In this document: positions 1-9,184 of the stretch, one piece after another
Position numbering within the stretch: the first letter of the stretch is position 1
How the letters are laid out: the number at the start of each line of letters is the position of its first letter
From: Rhodoferax aquaticus
Lineage (GTDB): Bacteria; Pseudomonadota; Gammaproteobacteria; Burkholderiales; Burkholderiaceae_C
Length of the DNA: 64,000 nucleotides
Assembly: GCF_006974105.1 (NCBI RefSeq)
Contig: NZ_CP036282.1
Location: 1,674,001 to 1,738,000, forward strand
Direction of reading: 5' to 3'
Translations under genes and position numbers: made by a program
Notes under the pieces: model-generated
What the model was told of the DNA's origin: nothing
The model's input: the letters and a program-made list of their open reading frames with translations, nothing else
The model's database searches: none

Positions 1-726
1 GCGGATGCACTGGATTTGGCTATGGATAACTTGGAAGAGTTGCGCATCGAATGCTTTGACATTTCGCACACGTCGGGGGAGGCAACCCAAGCATCATGTG
101 TGGTGTTTCATCATCACAAAATGCAGAACGCAGAGTACCGCCGCTTCAATATCGATGGCATCACGGGTGGTGATGACTACGCTGCCATGCGCCAAGTGTT
201 GACGCGCCGCTACGGCAAACTGGCCGAGGCCCTAGCAACTGCCAAGCACACGGGGCAGCCACAAATTGGCACCGGGCGTTTGCCCGACTTGGTGCTGGTG
301 GACGGCGGCAAGGGGCAGGTGTCTATGGCACGTGAAGTCTTTGAAACACTAGGCCTCGACTTGTCGCTCATCGTGGGTGTGGAAAAAGGCGAGGGCCGCA
401 AAGTGGGCCTCGAAGAATTGGTGTTTGCTGATGGACGGGACAAGGTCTACTTGGGGGCTGATTCAGCCGCACTGATGTTGGTGGCGCAGATTCGCGATGA
501 GGCCCATCGTTTTGCCATCACTGGCATGCGTGCTCAGCGCGCAAAAGTGCGAGTAGGTGGCAGCAAGTTAGAAGAAATTCCAGGCATAGGCCCCAAGCGT
601 CGTGCCAAACTTCTGCAGCGTTTTGGCGGGGTGCGTGGCGTGGCGCTGGCCAGCGCTGCGGACATTGCAACAGTGGATGGCATCTCACACGATTTGGCGG
701 AAGAAATTTACCGGGCGCTGCATTAG
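1..726 (+). CDS. uvrC: UvrABC excinuclease subunit C, C-terminal part (5' truncated by window edge)
   Basis: UvrC makes the dual incisions in nucleotide excision repair together with UvrB. The frame is open from base 1, so the gene starts upstream and only about 241 C-terminal residues are present. The visible part begins at the RNase H-like nuclease domain ([11 protein letters not shown], then [10 protein letters not shown]) and ends with a helix-hairpin-helix DNA-binding tail ([19 protein letters not shown]). The GIY-YIG and UVR domains lie outside the window. pgsA follows 18 nt downstream on the same strand, a common proteobacterial order. Confidence 0.96.
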   Translation, partial: ADALDLAMDNLEELRIECFDISHTSGEATQASCVVFHHHKMQNAEYRRFNIDGITGGDDYAAMRQVLTRRYGKLAEALATAKHTGQPQIGTGRLPDLVLVDGGKGQVSMAREVFETLGLDLSLIVGVEKGEGRKVGLEELVFADGRDKVYLGADSAALMLVAQIRDEAHRFAITGMRAQRAKVRVGGSKLEEIPGIGPKRRAKLLQRFGGVRGVALASAADIATVDGISHDLAEEIYRALH

Positions 727-744
727 GCGTGCCACAATCCAGCC

Positions 745-1320
745 ATGTTTATGACGATACCTACCATCATGACGTGGACGCGCATCTTCGCGATCCCGTT
801 GATAGTTGGCGTTTTCTATTTGCCAGATTCGATGGCATCTGGCGCTGAAAAAAATCTGATTGCAACACTCATGTTTGTGGTGTTCGCAGCCACTGATTGG
901 CTGGACGGATACTTGGCTCGCAAGCTCAATCAGACATCGTCATTTGGTGCGTTCCTTGACCCAGTGGCGGATAAATTTTTGGTATGCGCATGCGTGCTAG
1001 TTTTAGTGCATTTGCAGCGGGCCGACGCCTTTGTCGCCTTGATCATCATTGGGCGCGAAATTGCAATTTCTGCATTGCGAGAGTGGATGGCGCAAATCGG
1101 TGCATCCAAAAGCGTTGCCGTGCACATGATTGGCAAGTTAAAAACGGTGTCGCAAATGGTGGCGATTCCCTTTTTGCTGTACGACGGAATGCTGTTCGGT
1201 TTGATTGACACGCATCTTTGGGGCTTCTGGTTGATTTGGGGTGCCGCCGTGCTCACGGTGTGGTCCATGGTGTACTACTTGCAAAAGGCATTGCCAGAGA
1301 TTCGAGCGCGAGCACGGTAG
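745..1320 (+). CDS. pgsA: CDP-diacylglycerol--glycerol-3-phosphate 3-phosphatidyltransferase
   Basis: Catalyses the committed step of phosphatidylglycerol and cardiolipin synthesis at the inner membrane. The 191-residue protein has the CDP-alcohol phosphotransferase signature (DWLDGYLARKL, then FGAFLDPVADK), with all the expected aspartates and several hydrophobic helices. Length is normal for PgsA. ATG codons at 745 and 751 are both possible starts; the first gives the family-like N terminus MFMTIPTIMTWTRI. It probably shares a transcript with uvrC. Confidence 0.95.
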   Translation: MFMTIPTIMTWTRIFAIPLIVGVFYLPDSMASGAEKNLIATLMFVVFAATDWLDGYLARKLNQTSSFGAFLDPVADKFLVCACVLVLVHLQRADAFVALIIIGREIAISALREWMAQIGASKSVAVHMIGKLKTVSQMVAIPFLLYDGMLFGLIDTHLWGFWLIWGAAVLTVWSMVYYLQKALPEIRARAR

Positions 1321-1620
1321 GGCAACTCTGCAATGGCGGTTGTTGCAAGCCGTTGGTGCTGTAACAAACTTGTTTCAAAAAAATCTTCAGACCTTCCCAA
1401 AAATCAATGCAAAAAAGCGACTAGAATTCCGGTCCGCGCTGCAGTAACAGTGGTTCTGTTTTAGATAAGATTGTTTCTACTTCTAAATCGTTCATTGATT
1501 GCATGAGCCAAGAATTGAAGTTTGCTTCGCCAGTCACAGAGGTGCCCAGAGCGCTAAATGATTTGAGCAAAACAACGGTTTGAGACATTTAGAGTATTTG
1601 ATTGCAAACAAGGGGCCTTT
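1321..1620. other. Gene-free stretch between pgsA and hupB
   Basis: About 300 AT-richer bases without a convincing ORF, tRNA or strong hairpin. It should contain the hupB promoter, but I see no clean -35/-10 pair. A weak candidate is TTGAGC near 1564 with an AT-rich stretch 17 nt downstream. Confidence 0.4.
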
Positions 1621-1893
1621 GTGAATAAAACAGAACTTATTGAGCACATCGCGAAGCACGCTGATATTTCCAAAGCAGCCGCCACACGTGCACTTGAGTC
1701 CACGATTGGTGCAGTCAAGACAACCTTGAAAAAGGGCGGTACGGTATCATTGGTAGGTTTTGGTACATTTGCTGTTGGTAAGCGGGCTGCGCGTACTGGT
1801 CGTAATCCACGCACAGGCGATGCGATTAAGATCAAGGCAGCAAAGGTTCCAAAATTCCGCCCAGGAAAAGCATTGAAAGATGCATTGAACTAG
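1621..1893 (+). CDS. hupB: HU-family DNA-binding protein
   Basis: HU is a small histone-like protein that bends DNA as a dimer and helps organise the nucleoid. The 90-residue sequence is typical in length and has the family arm signature [12 protein letters not shown] and the C-terminal [15 protein letters not shown]. The start is GTG at 1621, since no ATG gives a plausible N terminus, with purine-rich AAGGGG just upstream. tRNA-Val begins 18 nt after the stop and ppiD follows, the arrangement seen in many betaproteobacteria. Confidence 0.95.
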   Translation: MNKTELIEHIAKHADISKAAATRALESTIGAVKTTLKKGGTVSLVGFGTFAVGKRAARTGRNPRTGDAIKIKAAKVPKFRPGKALKDALN

Positions 1894-1910
1894 TATTAGG
1901 ATTTCAGGCG

Positions 1911-1986
1911 GGGTGATTAGCTCAGTTGGTAGAGCGGCGCCTTTACACGGCGTAGGTCGGCGGTTCGAGCCCGTCATCACCCACCA
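1911..1986 (+). tRNA. tRNA-Val (anticodon UAC)
   Basis: A 76-nt cloverleaf: acceptor GGGTGAT pairs with ATCACCC, the anticodon stem GCGCC/GGCGT encloses loop TTTACAC (anticodon TAC, valine), the T-arm contains GGTTCGAGC, and the 3' CCA is encoded at 1984-1986. It lies 18 nt after hupB and is followed by a strong terminator, so it may be co-transcribed with hupB. Confidence 0.95.
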
Positions 1987-1999
1987 CCCCCTCAATAAA

Positions 2000-2027
2000 A
2001 GGCGAACAGATTTGTTCGCCTTTTTTT
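2000..2027 (+). terminator. Rho-independent terminator after tRNA-Val
   Basis: A perfect 8-bp stem, GGCGAACA/TGTTCGCC, with a 4-nt GATT loop is followed directly by seven T. It ends the hupB/tRNA-Val transcript 22 nt before ppiD. Confidence 0.88.
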
Positions 2028-2049
2028 GTTTTATCTGGAGATTTAGCGC

Positions 2050-3984
2050 ATGTTCGATTTTGTTCGCAAGCACACGAAGGTCATGATGTTCCTCATGTTC
2101 TTGCTGATCATCCCCGCCTTTGTACTGGTAGGTGTTGACGGATTCAAGAGCTTAAACGGGGGGGGCGCTGCGGTCGCAAAGGTAGGCAGTACCAGCATTA
2201 CCCAAGGGGACTGGGATGCCGCGCACAAGAACGAGATCAGCCGGATCACTGCTTCCATGCCGAACATCGATGTGAAGCTTTTGGAATCACCCGAGGCACG
2301 CTATGCCACCTTGGAACGGTTGATTCGCGAGCGTGTGTTGGCTGAAGCTGTTAAGAGTGAGCATCTCAATACCTCTGACGCACGCTTGGCACGTGAGCTC
2401 CAGCAAAACCCCGCCATTGCATCCTTGCGCAAGGCGGACGGTAGCTTGGACATTGAGCGCTACCGCCAGTTGGCAGCCAGCCAAGGGTTGACTCCCGCAG
2501 GGTTTGAAGCGCAAATGCGCCAAAACCTCTCGTTGCGGCAAGTGGAGTCCGCCATTGTAGGAACCGCCTTGCCATCACCCGTGCTCGCGGACATTGCCTT
2601 GAATGCTTTCTTTGAAAACCGTGATGTGCAGATCGCACGTTTTACCCCATCCGACTTTGCGAGCAAAGTCGTAGCTTCTGATGCCGATCTGGAGGCCTAC
2701 TACACCGCAAATGCTGGCTTGTTCCAAGCCGCAGAAACAGCCAACGTAGAGTATTTGGTTTTAGATGTGGATGCGATCAAAAAAACGATCTCCGTGAATG
2801 AAGCAGACCTCAAGACCTACTACGAACAAAACGTAGCACGTCTGAGTGCCAAGGAAGAACGCCGCGCAAGCCACATCCTCATTAACGCGCCCAAAGAAAT
2901 GGCATCAGCAGACCGGCAAAAAGCCAAAGAGCGTGCCCTTGAAATCTTGGCAGCAGTGCGCAAAGCGCCTGATACGTTTGCAGAGCAAGCCAAGAAAAAT
3001 TCACAAGACCAAGGCTCCGCAGCTGCTGGCGGTGACTTGGACTACTTTGCCCGCGGGGCCATGGTGAAGCCTTTTGAAGACGCTGCCTTTGCGATGAAAA
3101 AAGGGGATATCAGTGACGTTGTGGAATCCGATTTCGGCTTCCACATCATCAAGCTGACAGATATCAAAACACCTAAGCAACGAAGCTATGAAGAGTTGCG
3201 CCCCGGATTGGAGGCTGAATTGAAGGCAAAACAAGCGCAAGCTAAGTTTGCTGAACTTGCCGACCTGTTTACCAACGGCGTATACGAGCAAGCAGATAGC
3301 TTGAAACCGATCGCAGAGCGCTTAAAGCTTGAAATCAAAACTGCCACGGGAGTTAAGCGAACCGCTGCCCCTGATGCCACCGGTGTCTTGGCTAATCCCA
3401 AGTTGCTAGCTGCACTCTTTAATCCAGATGCATTGGAGAAAAAGCACAACACGGAAGCATTGGAAATTGCGGTCAACCAATTGGTCTCTGCCCGTGTAAC
3501 CCAATACTCACCGGCCAGAACACTGCCGTTCGCAGATGTGCGGGCGAGTGTCAAAGAGCGCTTTGTGGCAGCTAAATCAACAGAGATGGCCAAAAAAGAA
3601 GGCGCAGACAAGCTGGCTGCATGGAAAACAAGCCCTGCGTCTGCTAACTTGCCCGCATCTGTGATGCTGTCTCGCGATCCCGCACAACCCATTAAAGGCG
3701 CACTTCTGGAAGCTGTGTTGCGCGCGGACACTGCCACATTGCCTGCTTGGGTTGGTGTGGACCTTGGCTCACAAGGATACGCAGTCGCACGCATCAACAA
3801 AGTGTTGCCGCGTAATCCCGTTCCTGAAGCTACCGCTAAGCAAGAGTATGCCCAGCACGCACAATGGTTGGCTTCAGCTGAGAACCAGGCGTACTACAAC
3901 TACTTAAAGGCAAAGTTCAATGTCCAAGTGAAGGTTCCACGGCCTTCGCCAGTCGTAAATGATTTGCAAGCAAGCGGCCAATAG
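2050..3984 (+). CDS. ppiD: Peptidyl-prolyl cis-trans isomerase PpiD (SurA-like periplasmic chaperone)
   Basis: PpiD is an inner-membrane-anchored periplasmic folding factor near the Sec translocon. The 644-residue protein has an N-terminal membrane anchor (about residues 11-31), a SurA-like N-terminal domain, and a parvulin domain at about residues 265-375 (ERRASHILI, then [21 protein letters not shown], then DFGFHIIKL). The C-terminal half is long and less conserved. Length and topology are standard. ATG at 2050 follows a GGAG-type SD (TCTGGAG) at 2034-2040. Confidence 0.95.
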   Translation: MFDFVRKHTKVMMFLMFLLIIPAFVLVGVDGFKSLNGGGAAVAKVGSTSITQGDWDAAHKNEISRITASMPNIDVKLLESPEARYATLERLIRERVLAEAVKSEHLNTSDARLARELQQNPAIASLRKADGSLDIERYRQLAASQGLTPAGFEAQMRQNLSLRQVESAIVGTALPSPVLADIALNAFFENRDVQIARFTPSDFASKVVASDADLEAYYTANAGLFQAAETANVEYLVLDVDAIKKTISVNEADLKTYYEQNVARLSAKEERRASHILINAPKEMASADRQKAKERALEILAAVRKAPDTFAEQAKKNSQDQGSAAAGGDLDYFARGAMVKPFEDAAFAMKKGDISDVVESDFGFHIIKLTDIKTPKQRSYEELRPGLEAELKAKQAQAKFAELADLFTNGVYEQADSLKPIAERLKLEIKTATGVKRTAAPDATGVLANPKLLAALFNPDALEKKHNTEALEIAVNQLVSARVTQYSPARTLPFADVRASVKERFVAAKSTEMAKKEGADKLAAWKTSPASANLPASVMLSRDPAQPIKGALLEAVLRADTATLPAWVGVDLGSQGYAVARINKVLPRNPVPEATAKQEYAQHAQWLASAENQAYYNYLKAKFNVQVKVPRPSPVVNDLQASGQ

Positions 3985-3998
3985 ACAAATACCGAGGT

Positions 3999-4004
3999 TA
4001 TAAT
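3999..4004 (+). promoter_or_regulatory. Likely -10 box for tRNA-His
   Basis: A perfect TATAAT sits 11 nt upstream of the tRNA-His 5' end. No good -35 hexamer is found at the usual spacing, so the assignment rests on the -10 box and its position. Confidence 0.5.
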
Positions 4005-4015
4005 ATTGCTCTTAC

Positions 4016-4092
4016 GGTGGCTGTAGCTCAGTTGGTAGAGTCCAGGATTGTGATTCCTGTTGTCGTGGGTTCGAGCCCCATCAGCCACCCCA
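4016..4092 (+). tRNA. tRNA-His (anticodon GUG)
   Basis: Acceptor GTGGCTG pairs with CAGCCAC. The extra 5' G (G-1, position 4016) lies opposite discriminator C73 (4089), the histidine-tRNA identity feature. The anticodon stem CAGGA/TCCTG encloses loop TTGTGAT (anticodon GTG). The 3' CCA is encoded at 4090-4092. Confidence 0.95.
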
Positions 4093-4100
4093 GATAATAA

Positions 4101-4136
4101 AAAGCCCGCCTTTCATCTGAAGGCGGGCTTTTTTCT
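4101..4136. terminator. Bidirectional-type terminator between tRNA-His and tdk
   Basis: A stem AAGCCCGCCTT/AAGGCGGGCTT around a 6-7 nt loop has T-runs on the + side and A-runs on the other. It can terminate tRNA-His on + and the tdk transcript on minus, whose stop is only a few bases away. Confidence 0.85.
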
Positions 4137-4138
4137 TT

Positions 4139-4726
4139 TCAGTTGCTTGCTGGCAGCGCAACTTCCGAATCTTTGTAGAAGCATCGCGCGCAGACTTGTT
4201 GATAGCGTTCGTTGCCTCCGATTTCCACTTGTTGGCCCTCCCTGACGCGAATGCCTTGTGCGTCGAGCCTGATGTTCATAGTGGCTTTGCGGCCGCAGGC
4301 GCAGATGGTCTTTATTTCTTCTAGGTCATCGGCCAATGTGAGCAGATGCGCAGCTCCCGGAAACGGATTGCCTTGAAAGTCCGAGCGCAGACCAAAGCAG
4401 ATGACTGGAATGTTGAGCAGGTGCGCTACCTGGTGGAGCTGGCGGACTTGGGCGATGCTCAAGAATTGAGATTCGTCAATCAATACGCATGCAAGTTCTC
4501 GGTGTTTTGCCAGCAGCGTGTAGAAGTCTGTTTGCGCATCAAAAACACCTGCCTGTCGATTTAGACCTAGGCGTGACGCAATGCAACCTGTTCCACTGCG
4601 GTCATCGATGCTCGCGGTGAAGAGCATGACCTTTTGGCCTTGTTCTTCATAGTTGTAGGCGATTTGAAGTAATGAAGTGGACTTGCCAGCATTCATTGCT
4701 GAGAAACGGAAATACAGCTTGGCCAT
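4139..4726 (-). CDS. tdk: Thymidine kinase (type II)
   Basis: Phosphorylates thymidine in pyrimidine salvage. The 195-residue protein has the P-loop AMNAGKST, the catalytic/Mg segment VLIDESQFLS, a lasso region near FGLRSDFQGNPFPG, and a zinc site from CACG and CARC pairs. Length matches the bacterial type II family. Transcribed away from the PAP2 gene and ending in the shared terminator at 4101-4136. Confidence 0.95.
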   Translation of the reverse strand: MAKLYFRFSAMNAGKSTSLLQIAYNYEEQGQKVMLFTASIDDRSGTGCIASRLGLNRQAGVFDAQTDFYTLLAKHRELACVLIDESQFLSIAQVRQLHQVAHLLNIPVICFGLRSDFQGNPFPGAAHLLTLADDLEEIKTICACGRKATMNIRLDAQGIRVREGQQVEIGGNERYQQVCARCFYKDSEVALPASN

Positions 4727-4756
4727 AGGTGTGTATGGAGAGGATTGGTGGGGTGC

Positions 4757-5653
4757 TTAGTGCTCCTGACCGCGGTCAGGAGGCGGGCACATTGACGCTA
4801 GTCTTGCTTTGCTTAGTAGCCACGGTACCACGAGTGAAACGAGGACACCGCTAGTGATTCCCGCCACTAACGCCCAGAGCATTGGAGTTATGGCCCAGGC
4901 CGCTCCTGCTAGTTTGAGTGCTTTTTGCTCAAGGTAGAGGCAAGCTGCACCTATGAGGGCTGCCAAAACCTTTTTCCACCACAAAGTGGGTGGTGCGAAA
5001 CCGACGTAACGTTCGTCGGCTTCAAGACTCCACAGGGCGGCGATGAGCCAAGCGGCCAACATGGGAATGTAGTCAGGCGCCACCCCGGGCCACGCCGCCA
5101 AGGCAATGCCTGATATACCGGCTACACCGAGGCTTTGGCGAGTGATGCTGTGTGACTGAACCCAGTTTTGCACGGATGGTGCTTGTGAAACCAGTAAGCT
5201 GACGGAGCCTAAGGCTGCTCCGGCCAAAACGTCCTCGAGGTCATGCACGCCCAAATACAGGCGACTAAACATGACGCCAAGCGCTATCAACGTAAACACC
5301 ATCCATGCCCATACCTTGCGAACTTCCAAAGCGAGGCCTATCCATAGCACGACTGCCAGTTGCGCATGCCCACTAGGCAGGCCGTAGCTGTTGCCCACCA
5401 TGCCGTCTAAACGCAACTCTAGTGGTGGCCGTGGATCTTGGAAAATGTCCTTGATCAATGCGTTGACCAGTGCATTTGCGGCTACAAGAACCAGTAGCCG
5501 CAAGAAGATGGTCTTGCTGCTGGTCCAGTAGCCTATTGCCACGAAGAACATGATGAAACTGGTATACCCAAGCCACGAGAATGCCAAGGCTAGCTGCGTT
5601 GCTTCCGGGCTTCGCAAGGGCAAGACCCATGCTAAATCGTGCAGGATGTTCAC
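4757..5653 (-). CDS. PAP2-family membrane phosphatase
   Basis: Probable lipid phosphatase of the inner membrane. The 298-residue, mostly hydrophobic protein carries the three PAP2 signature parts in order: KDIFQDPRP (about residues 69-77), PSGH (about 93-96) and SRLYLGVHDLEDV (about 129-141). The C-terminal half adds further transmembrane helices beyond the core domain. The physiological substrate (undecaprenyl pyrophosphate, phosphatidic acid or PG-phosphate) cannot be told from sequence. Confidence 0.85.
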   Translation of the reverse strand: MNILHDLAWVLPLRSPEATQLALAFSWLGYTSFIMFFVAIGYWTSSKTIFLRLLVLVAANALVNALIKDIFQDPRPPLELRLDGMVGNSYGLPSGHAQLAVVLWIGLALEVRKVWAWMVFTLIALGVMFSRLYLGVHDLEDVLAGAALGSVSLLVSQAPSVQNWVQSHSITRQSLGVAGISGIALAAWPGVAPDYIPMLAAWLIAALWSLEADERYVGFAPPTLWWKKVLAALIGAACLYLEQKALKLAGAAWAITPMLWALVAGITSGVLVSLVVPWLLSKARLASMCPPPDRGQEH

Positions 5654-5664
5654 AAGAAATTTGC

Positions 5665-5711
5665 TCTTAAATTGATAGCTTTGCGCGCTTAATGGTTGCG
5701 CGCTAGCGGGC
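5665..5711 (+). repeat. Small dispersed repeat, family R (copy 1, intergenic)
   Basis: About 47 nt matching a loose family shared with copies at 13641, 26875, 29263, 41539 and 57850. The pattern is an AT-rich TAT block, AGCT, a TGCGC block, CCAT or AATGG, then GCGC. Here GCGCGC and GCGCGC can pair over TTAATGGTT. It lies between the PAP2 start and the EcsC-like stop. Confidence 0.5.
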
Positions 5712-5719
5712 AGATCGGC

Positions 5720-6304
5720 TCAATCATTGACTGTGATGCGTTCAGCAAACAAAGACTCGGCATTTTTGGCTACTTGGATGGTGTCAAAGTAGGCGTAGGC
5801 GCCCACTCCAAGTGCACCTACCATAGGCACAAAGCGTGCTGCCCCTTTGCTCACTAGAGTCTGGGTGAGTTTGGCTCCCAACTGTTGGGCGATGGCCTGC
5901 AAGACCTTGCCAGACATCTGCTGAATGACGACGCGCTCTCCAATGCGGACTGCGACATCCCTGAACAACTGCGCAGACACGTGTTTGAAAAGACAGTACA
6001 GCATCTGTTCACGGCCCATGTTCTGCGAAGGCTGTCCGTAAACGGCGGCAATATCTGCCACCATTTGCGCTTGAATTTTCCAGACACCAATCAGCTCTGG
6101 CAGCACAGTCGCCCATCCAAGTAGACCTGGCGGCAACGATAGAGTACCCGCCAGCATGCTGGCTTTGCGGGCGGCGGCGCGCGCAATGGTGTGGGCGCGT
6201 GCTTGCGGGTTATCCGCAGTGGTTTCGTGGCTCGTGGGTACCGCCAGGACCAAGCTAAAGATGGCTTCTGGCAACGCTGATAGTGCAGACTCTGGCTTAG
6301 TCAT
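5720..6304 (-). CDS. EcsC-family protein
   Basis: A 194-residue protein rich in Ala/Gly/Leu that resembles the EcsC family: an N-terminal helical stretch, then PPGLLGWATVLPELIGVW, a central helical region and a C-terminal glycine-rich segment (VPMVGALGVGAYAYFDT). The function of this family is not well defined; in Bacillus EcsC accompanies an ABC exporter, which is absent here. Its start overlaps the end of the upstream exonuclease gene by 8 bp, indicating co-translation. Confidence 0.6.
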   Translation of the reverse strand: MTKPESALSALPEAIFSLVLAVPTSHETTADNPQARAHTIARAAARKASMLAGTLSLPPGLLGWATVLPELIGVWKIQAQMVADIAAVYGQPSQNMGREQMLYCLFKHVSAQLFRDVAVRIGERVVIQQMSGKVLQAIAQQLGAKLTQTLVSKGAARFVPMVGALGVGAYAYFDTIQVAKNAESLFAERITVND

Positions 6305-7427
6305 GGTGCGACGGAAACGCGATGAGCTTGCTGCCAGATCCTGCAGCTTGGGTCAAGCGATGACCTACCGCTTGGTAGCAGTGCAGATCAAACGCAGCAG
6401 TTTGTCGGCTGCGCAGCAGCTCTTCTAACTCCCCCTCGTCTTGGGCTGACCCTAGGTAGCACCATTGGTCAAATAGATGTATGGTGCTGCGTCCATTGAT
6501 CGGGTGATGTTCGCGGATACCGATTTTTCCTGGGTGCGGCCATGGGGGTAGTACCAGCGCATCTAAGGCTTGCTGCTGTGCCTTTTTGCTGACCTTGCGA
6601 TTCATGGTGGGCTTGAGTTGGGCAATCTGCTTGGCTTCAAGCAATGCGGAGCCAATGTCCCCGGCTGTTTCTTGCCATTCCACCCGTCGCACGGCTTGGG
6701 TAATGCGCTTCTCACGCGCAAGCTTGGTGGCTGATTGAAAGTGCCAAAGCACCCGCATGCGCATGTTTGCAGCTTTTCCAACAAACAGGGGAACAGCGCT
6801 ATCAGCCCACAGAACATAGACCCCCGGTGCCTCGGGAATGTCGGTCATAGAGGTTTCCAGTTGTTCCGGAACGACGGAGCCTCCTGCGACCAGTGCGTTG
6901 GCCTCGCGCTGCACCGTTTCCAGGCCAAGCTCGTGTGTTGCGATGGCAAGCCAAGCCAGCACAACGTCTACGTCGCCCATGGCCCGGTGGCGCGCAAGGT
7001 TTACCAGCCCGTGGCGTTGGGCTATGGCGTCCAGACCATGCCCCTTGTGCTGCGCATAGAGCTTGCGGGACAAGCGCACCGTGCACAGGGTTTTGGCCTG
7101 CAACGTTGTGCCCAAGCGGCCCAATTCACTCTGCACAAAACCATGGTCAAAGCGCACGTTGTGGGCCACCAAGACCGCACCATCCAAGACTTGCATGAGT
7201 TGTGGCGCTACCTCGGCAAACGATGGCGCTTCGCGCACCATGGCGTTCGTGATGCCGGTGAGTGATTGGATGAACTCTGGAATCTCTACGCCCGGGTTAA
7301 CCAAGGTGCTCCAACGTGCCACCTCTTTGCCGTGCTCTACCCGCACGGCTGCAATTTCAGTGATCCGATCCTGGGCAGTGTTGCCCCCGGTGGTCTCCAA
7401 ATCCAACATGACATAACAGGGCAGCAT
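6297..7427 (-). CDS. DEDDh 3'-5' exonuclease fused to a GIY-YIG (UvrC/Cho-like) nuclease domain
   Basis: A 376-residue fusion. Residues 1-175 form a DnaQ/epsilon-like exonuclease with DLETTG (Exo I), HNVRFDHGF (Exo II) and HRAMGDVDVV (Exo III, DEDDh type). Residues about 197-290 form a GIY-YIG fold with the variant motif GVY...FVG, the arginine in NMRMRV and the metal-binding glutamate in ALLEAKQI. Such fusions are usually annotated as exonuclease/Cho-like and inferred to act in DNA repair. The start is preceded closely by a possible small ORF and the NUDIX gene. Confidence 0.85.
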   Translation of the reverse strand: MLPCYVMLDLETTGGNTAQDRITEIAAVRVEHGKEVARWSTLVNPGVEIPEFIQSLTGITNAMVREAPSFAEVAPQLMQVLDGAVLVAHNVRFDHGFVQSELGRLGTTLQAKTLCTVRLSRKLYAQHKGHGLDAIAQRHGLVNLARHRAMGDVDVVLAWLAIATHELGLETVQREANALVAGGSVVPEQLETSMTDIPEAPGVYVLWADSAVPLFVGKAANMRMRVLWHFQSATKLAREKRITQAVRRVEWQETAGDIGSALLEAKQIAQLKPTMNRKVSKKAQQQALDALVLPPWPHPGKIGIREHHPINGRSTIHLFDQWCYLGSAQDEGELEELLRSRQTAAFDLHCYQAVGHRLTQAAGSGSKLIAFPSHHD

Positions 7428-7433
7428 GGCGCA

Positions 7434-7598
7434 TTAACAGAAAATCAGGGCCAACCAGACGGGGTCGTCCAGCAAGTTCATCGCGGCATAAACGCCTGCC
7501 ATATGGCCCCATACCTTGAGGGCTGCCATTTTTTGGGAGCGGGGCAGGGCGCGCCAATAGACCCACTGGGCGGGCAGGCTAAATGATGTCGATCGCAT
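7434..7598 (-). CDS. Possible small protein between the NUDIX and exonuclease genes
   Basis: A 54-residue ORF that fills the only gap (151 nt) in a tightly packed minus-strand gene string. It starts inside the last codons of the NUDIX gene (20-nt overlap) and stops 6 nt before the exonuclease start. The sequence is basic in the middle and hydrophobic at the end (LLDDPVWLALIFC). No family is recognised. The case for it is position only; it could be untranslated spacer. Confidence 0.35.
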   Translation of the reverse strand: MRSTSFSLPAQWVYWRALPRSQKMAALKVWGHMAGVYAAMNLLDDPVWLALIFC

Positions 7599-8124
7599 GA
7601 ATGCTGTAATGCCCGAGGTGGTAGTCCGCAAAGTAGCGCTGCAAGGTTTCCTTGACGGTTTTGAAAGCAATGTCATCCCAAGGAATTTCATCCTCGCGGA
7701 ACAAGCGGGCCTCCTGTGTTTCTGTGCCCGGGTTGAACTCAGGGCTCAACAACTTCGCCCGGTAAAACATGTGCACTTGCCCCACACGCGCCACATTCAC
7801 CAATGAAAAAAGGCCCTGCATTTCAAACTGGGCGCCCGCCTCTTCGTCGGTCTCGCGTGCTGCGCCTTCGGCGGTGGTTTCGTTGAGTTCCATAAAACCA
7901 GCTGGCAGGGTCCACATGCCAAAACGGGGTTCTATATTGCGTTTACACAGCAAGACTTGGTCGCCCCAATGGGGTACGGTGCCCACCACATTCAGTGGGT
8001 TTTCGTAATGGATCGTGACACAGGCTGGGCAAACCGCTCGGTGTTTGGTGTCGCCGTCATCTGGCACACGGTACACCACGGCAGTGCCGCACTCTTTGCA
8101 ATGTTTGATGGGAGTTCGCAACAT
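7579..8124 (-). CDS. NUDIX hydrolase with N-terminal zinc ribbon
   Basis: A 181-residue protein with two Cys pairs (CKECG, then CPAC) forming a zinc ribbon, followed by the NUDIX box GFMELNETTAEGAARETDEE (GX5EX7REUXEEXG form) around residues 76-98. The arrangement resembles NADH pyrophosphatase-like NUDIX proteins, but the substrate is not determined. It probably cleaves a nucleoside-diphosphate compound. Encoded 7 nt after dctP on the same strand. Confidence 0.88.
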   Translation of the reverse strand: MLRTPIKHCKECGTAVVYRVPDDGDTKHRAVCPACVTIHYENPLNVVGTVPHWGDQVLLCKRNIEPRFGMWTLPAGFMELNETTAEGAARETDEEAGAQFEMQGLFSLVNVARVGQVHMFYRAKLLSPEFNPGTETQEARLFREDEIPWDDIAFKTVKETLQRYFADYHLGHYSIHAIDII

Positions 8125-8131
8125 GGGGGTG

Positions 8132-9184
8132 CTACACCTTGAGGGTTTTGCCGTGCTTTTCGATCAGCGCCCGGGCGGTGTCGCGTAGCAACTTGCCATC
8201 AAAGCCACGTTTATTCATTTCTTCTATCCACTCCACCTCTACCAAAGCCGCTTTGCGTTTGAACTCTTGGGCATCGGCAGCAGTGATGGTGTACACCGTA
8301 TTGCCGCGGTCGGTGGCGGACTTCTTTCCTGCGGGGTCATTGGATTGCTGCTGCTTGCCCAACCAGCCCGAGGTGGAAAGGCCAGAGTTGTTGTCAATCA
8401 CCTTTTTTAGGTCATTGGGCAAACTCTCATAGCGCGCTTTGTTCATGGTGAGCACAAAGCCTGCGGTGTAGAGAGCCCCCGCTTGAGCGTCAAATTCACT
8501 GTGAAATTTGGTGAGCTCTTGCCCCTTGATGGAGGGCAACACTTCCCAGGGCAGGGCACACGCGTCGATGGTGCCTTTGGACAGCGCATCCGGGATGGCT
8601 GGCAAGGGCATACCCACTGGGATGGCGCCTAGGTAGCCCAGCATCTTCGTGATCGGGCGAGAGGGCCCACGCACCTTCATGCCCCGCAGGTCTGTCACTG
8701 ACTTGACGAGCTTGTCGCGCGAGTGGAGAACGCCAGGGCCGTGCACGTTGGCTGCCAGTAAATGGGTGTCTTTGTAGTCGTCGGCCGCTACGGTGTGCAG
8801 ATAGTCCCACAAGGCCTTTGAAGTTGCTTCTGCATTGTTCATCATGAACGGCAATTCAAACGCTTCTGTTTTGGGGAAACGCCCGGCGCTGTAGCCGGGT
8901 AAGGTCCAAATTACGTCGACGACACCATCTTTCACTTGGTCGTACAACTGGGCGGGGGTACCCCCTAGTTGCATGGCTGGGTAGGCTTCAAACTTGATGC
9001 GTCCGCCAGATTCTTTCTCCACCTTGTCCATCCACGGCTTGTGCATGGTCAGCCACACGCCAGACATCGGTGCCATAAAAGTGTGGAACTTGAGCGTGAT
9101 GCTTTGCTGGGCAAAGCCGATCAAAGCTGGTGCAGCCAGCGCCGCAGCAGCGCCAGACTTGAGAAGAGTGCGTCGTTGGATCAT
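8132..9184 (-). CDS. dctP: TRAP transporter substrate-binding protein, DctP family
   Basis: Periplasmic solute-binding component of a tripartite ATP-independent transporter. The 350-residue protein has a twin-arginine-like export signal (QRRTLLKSGAAAALAAP), then a DctP fold including TLPGYSAGRFPKTEAFELPF and the LRGMKVRGPSRPI region with the conserved substrate-carboxylate-binding arginine. The cognate DctQ/DctM genes lie upstream on the same strand, separated by a second binding-protein gene. The substrate is probably an organic acid. Confidence 0.9.
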   Translation of the reverse strand: MIQRRTLLKSGAAAALAAPALIGFAQQSITLKFHTFMAPMSGVWLTMHKPWMDKVEKESGGRIKFEAYPAMQLGGTPAQLYDQVKDGVVDVIWTLPGYSAGRFPKTEAFELPFMMNNAEATSKALWDYLHTVAADDYKDTHLLAANVHGPGVLHSRDKLVKSVTDLRGMKVRGPSRPITKMLGYLGAIPVGMPLPAIPDALSKGTIDACALPWEVLPSIKGQELTKFHSEFDAQAGALYTAGFVLTMNKARYESLPNDLKKVIDNNSGLSTSGWLGKQQQSNDPAGKKSATDRGNTVYTITAADAQEFKRKAALVEVEWIEEMNKRGFDGKLLRDTARALIEKHGKTLKV

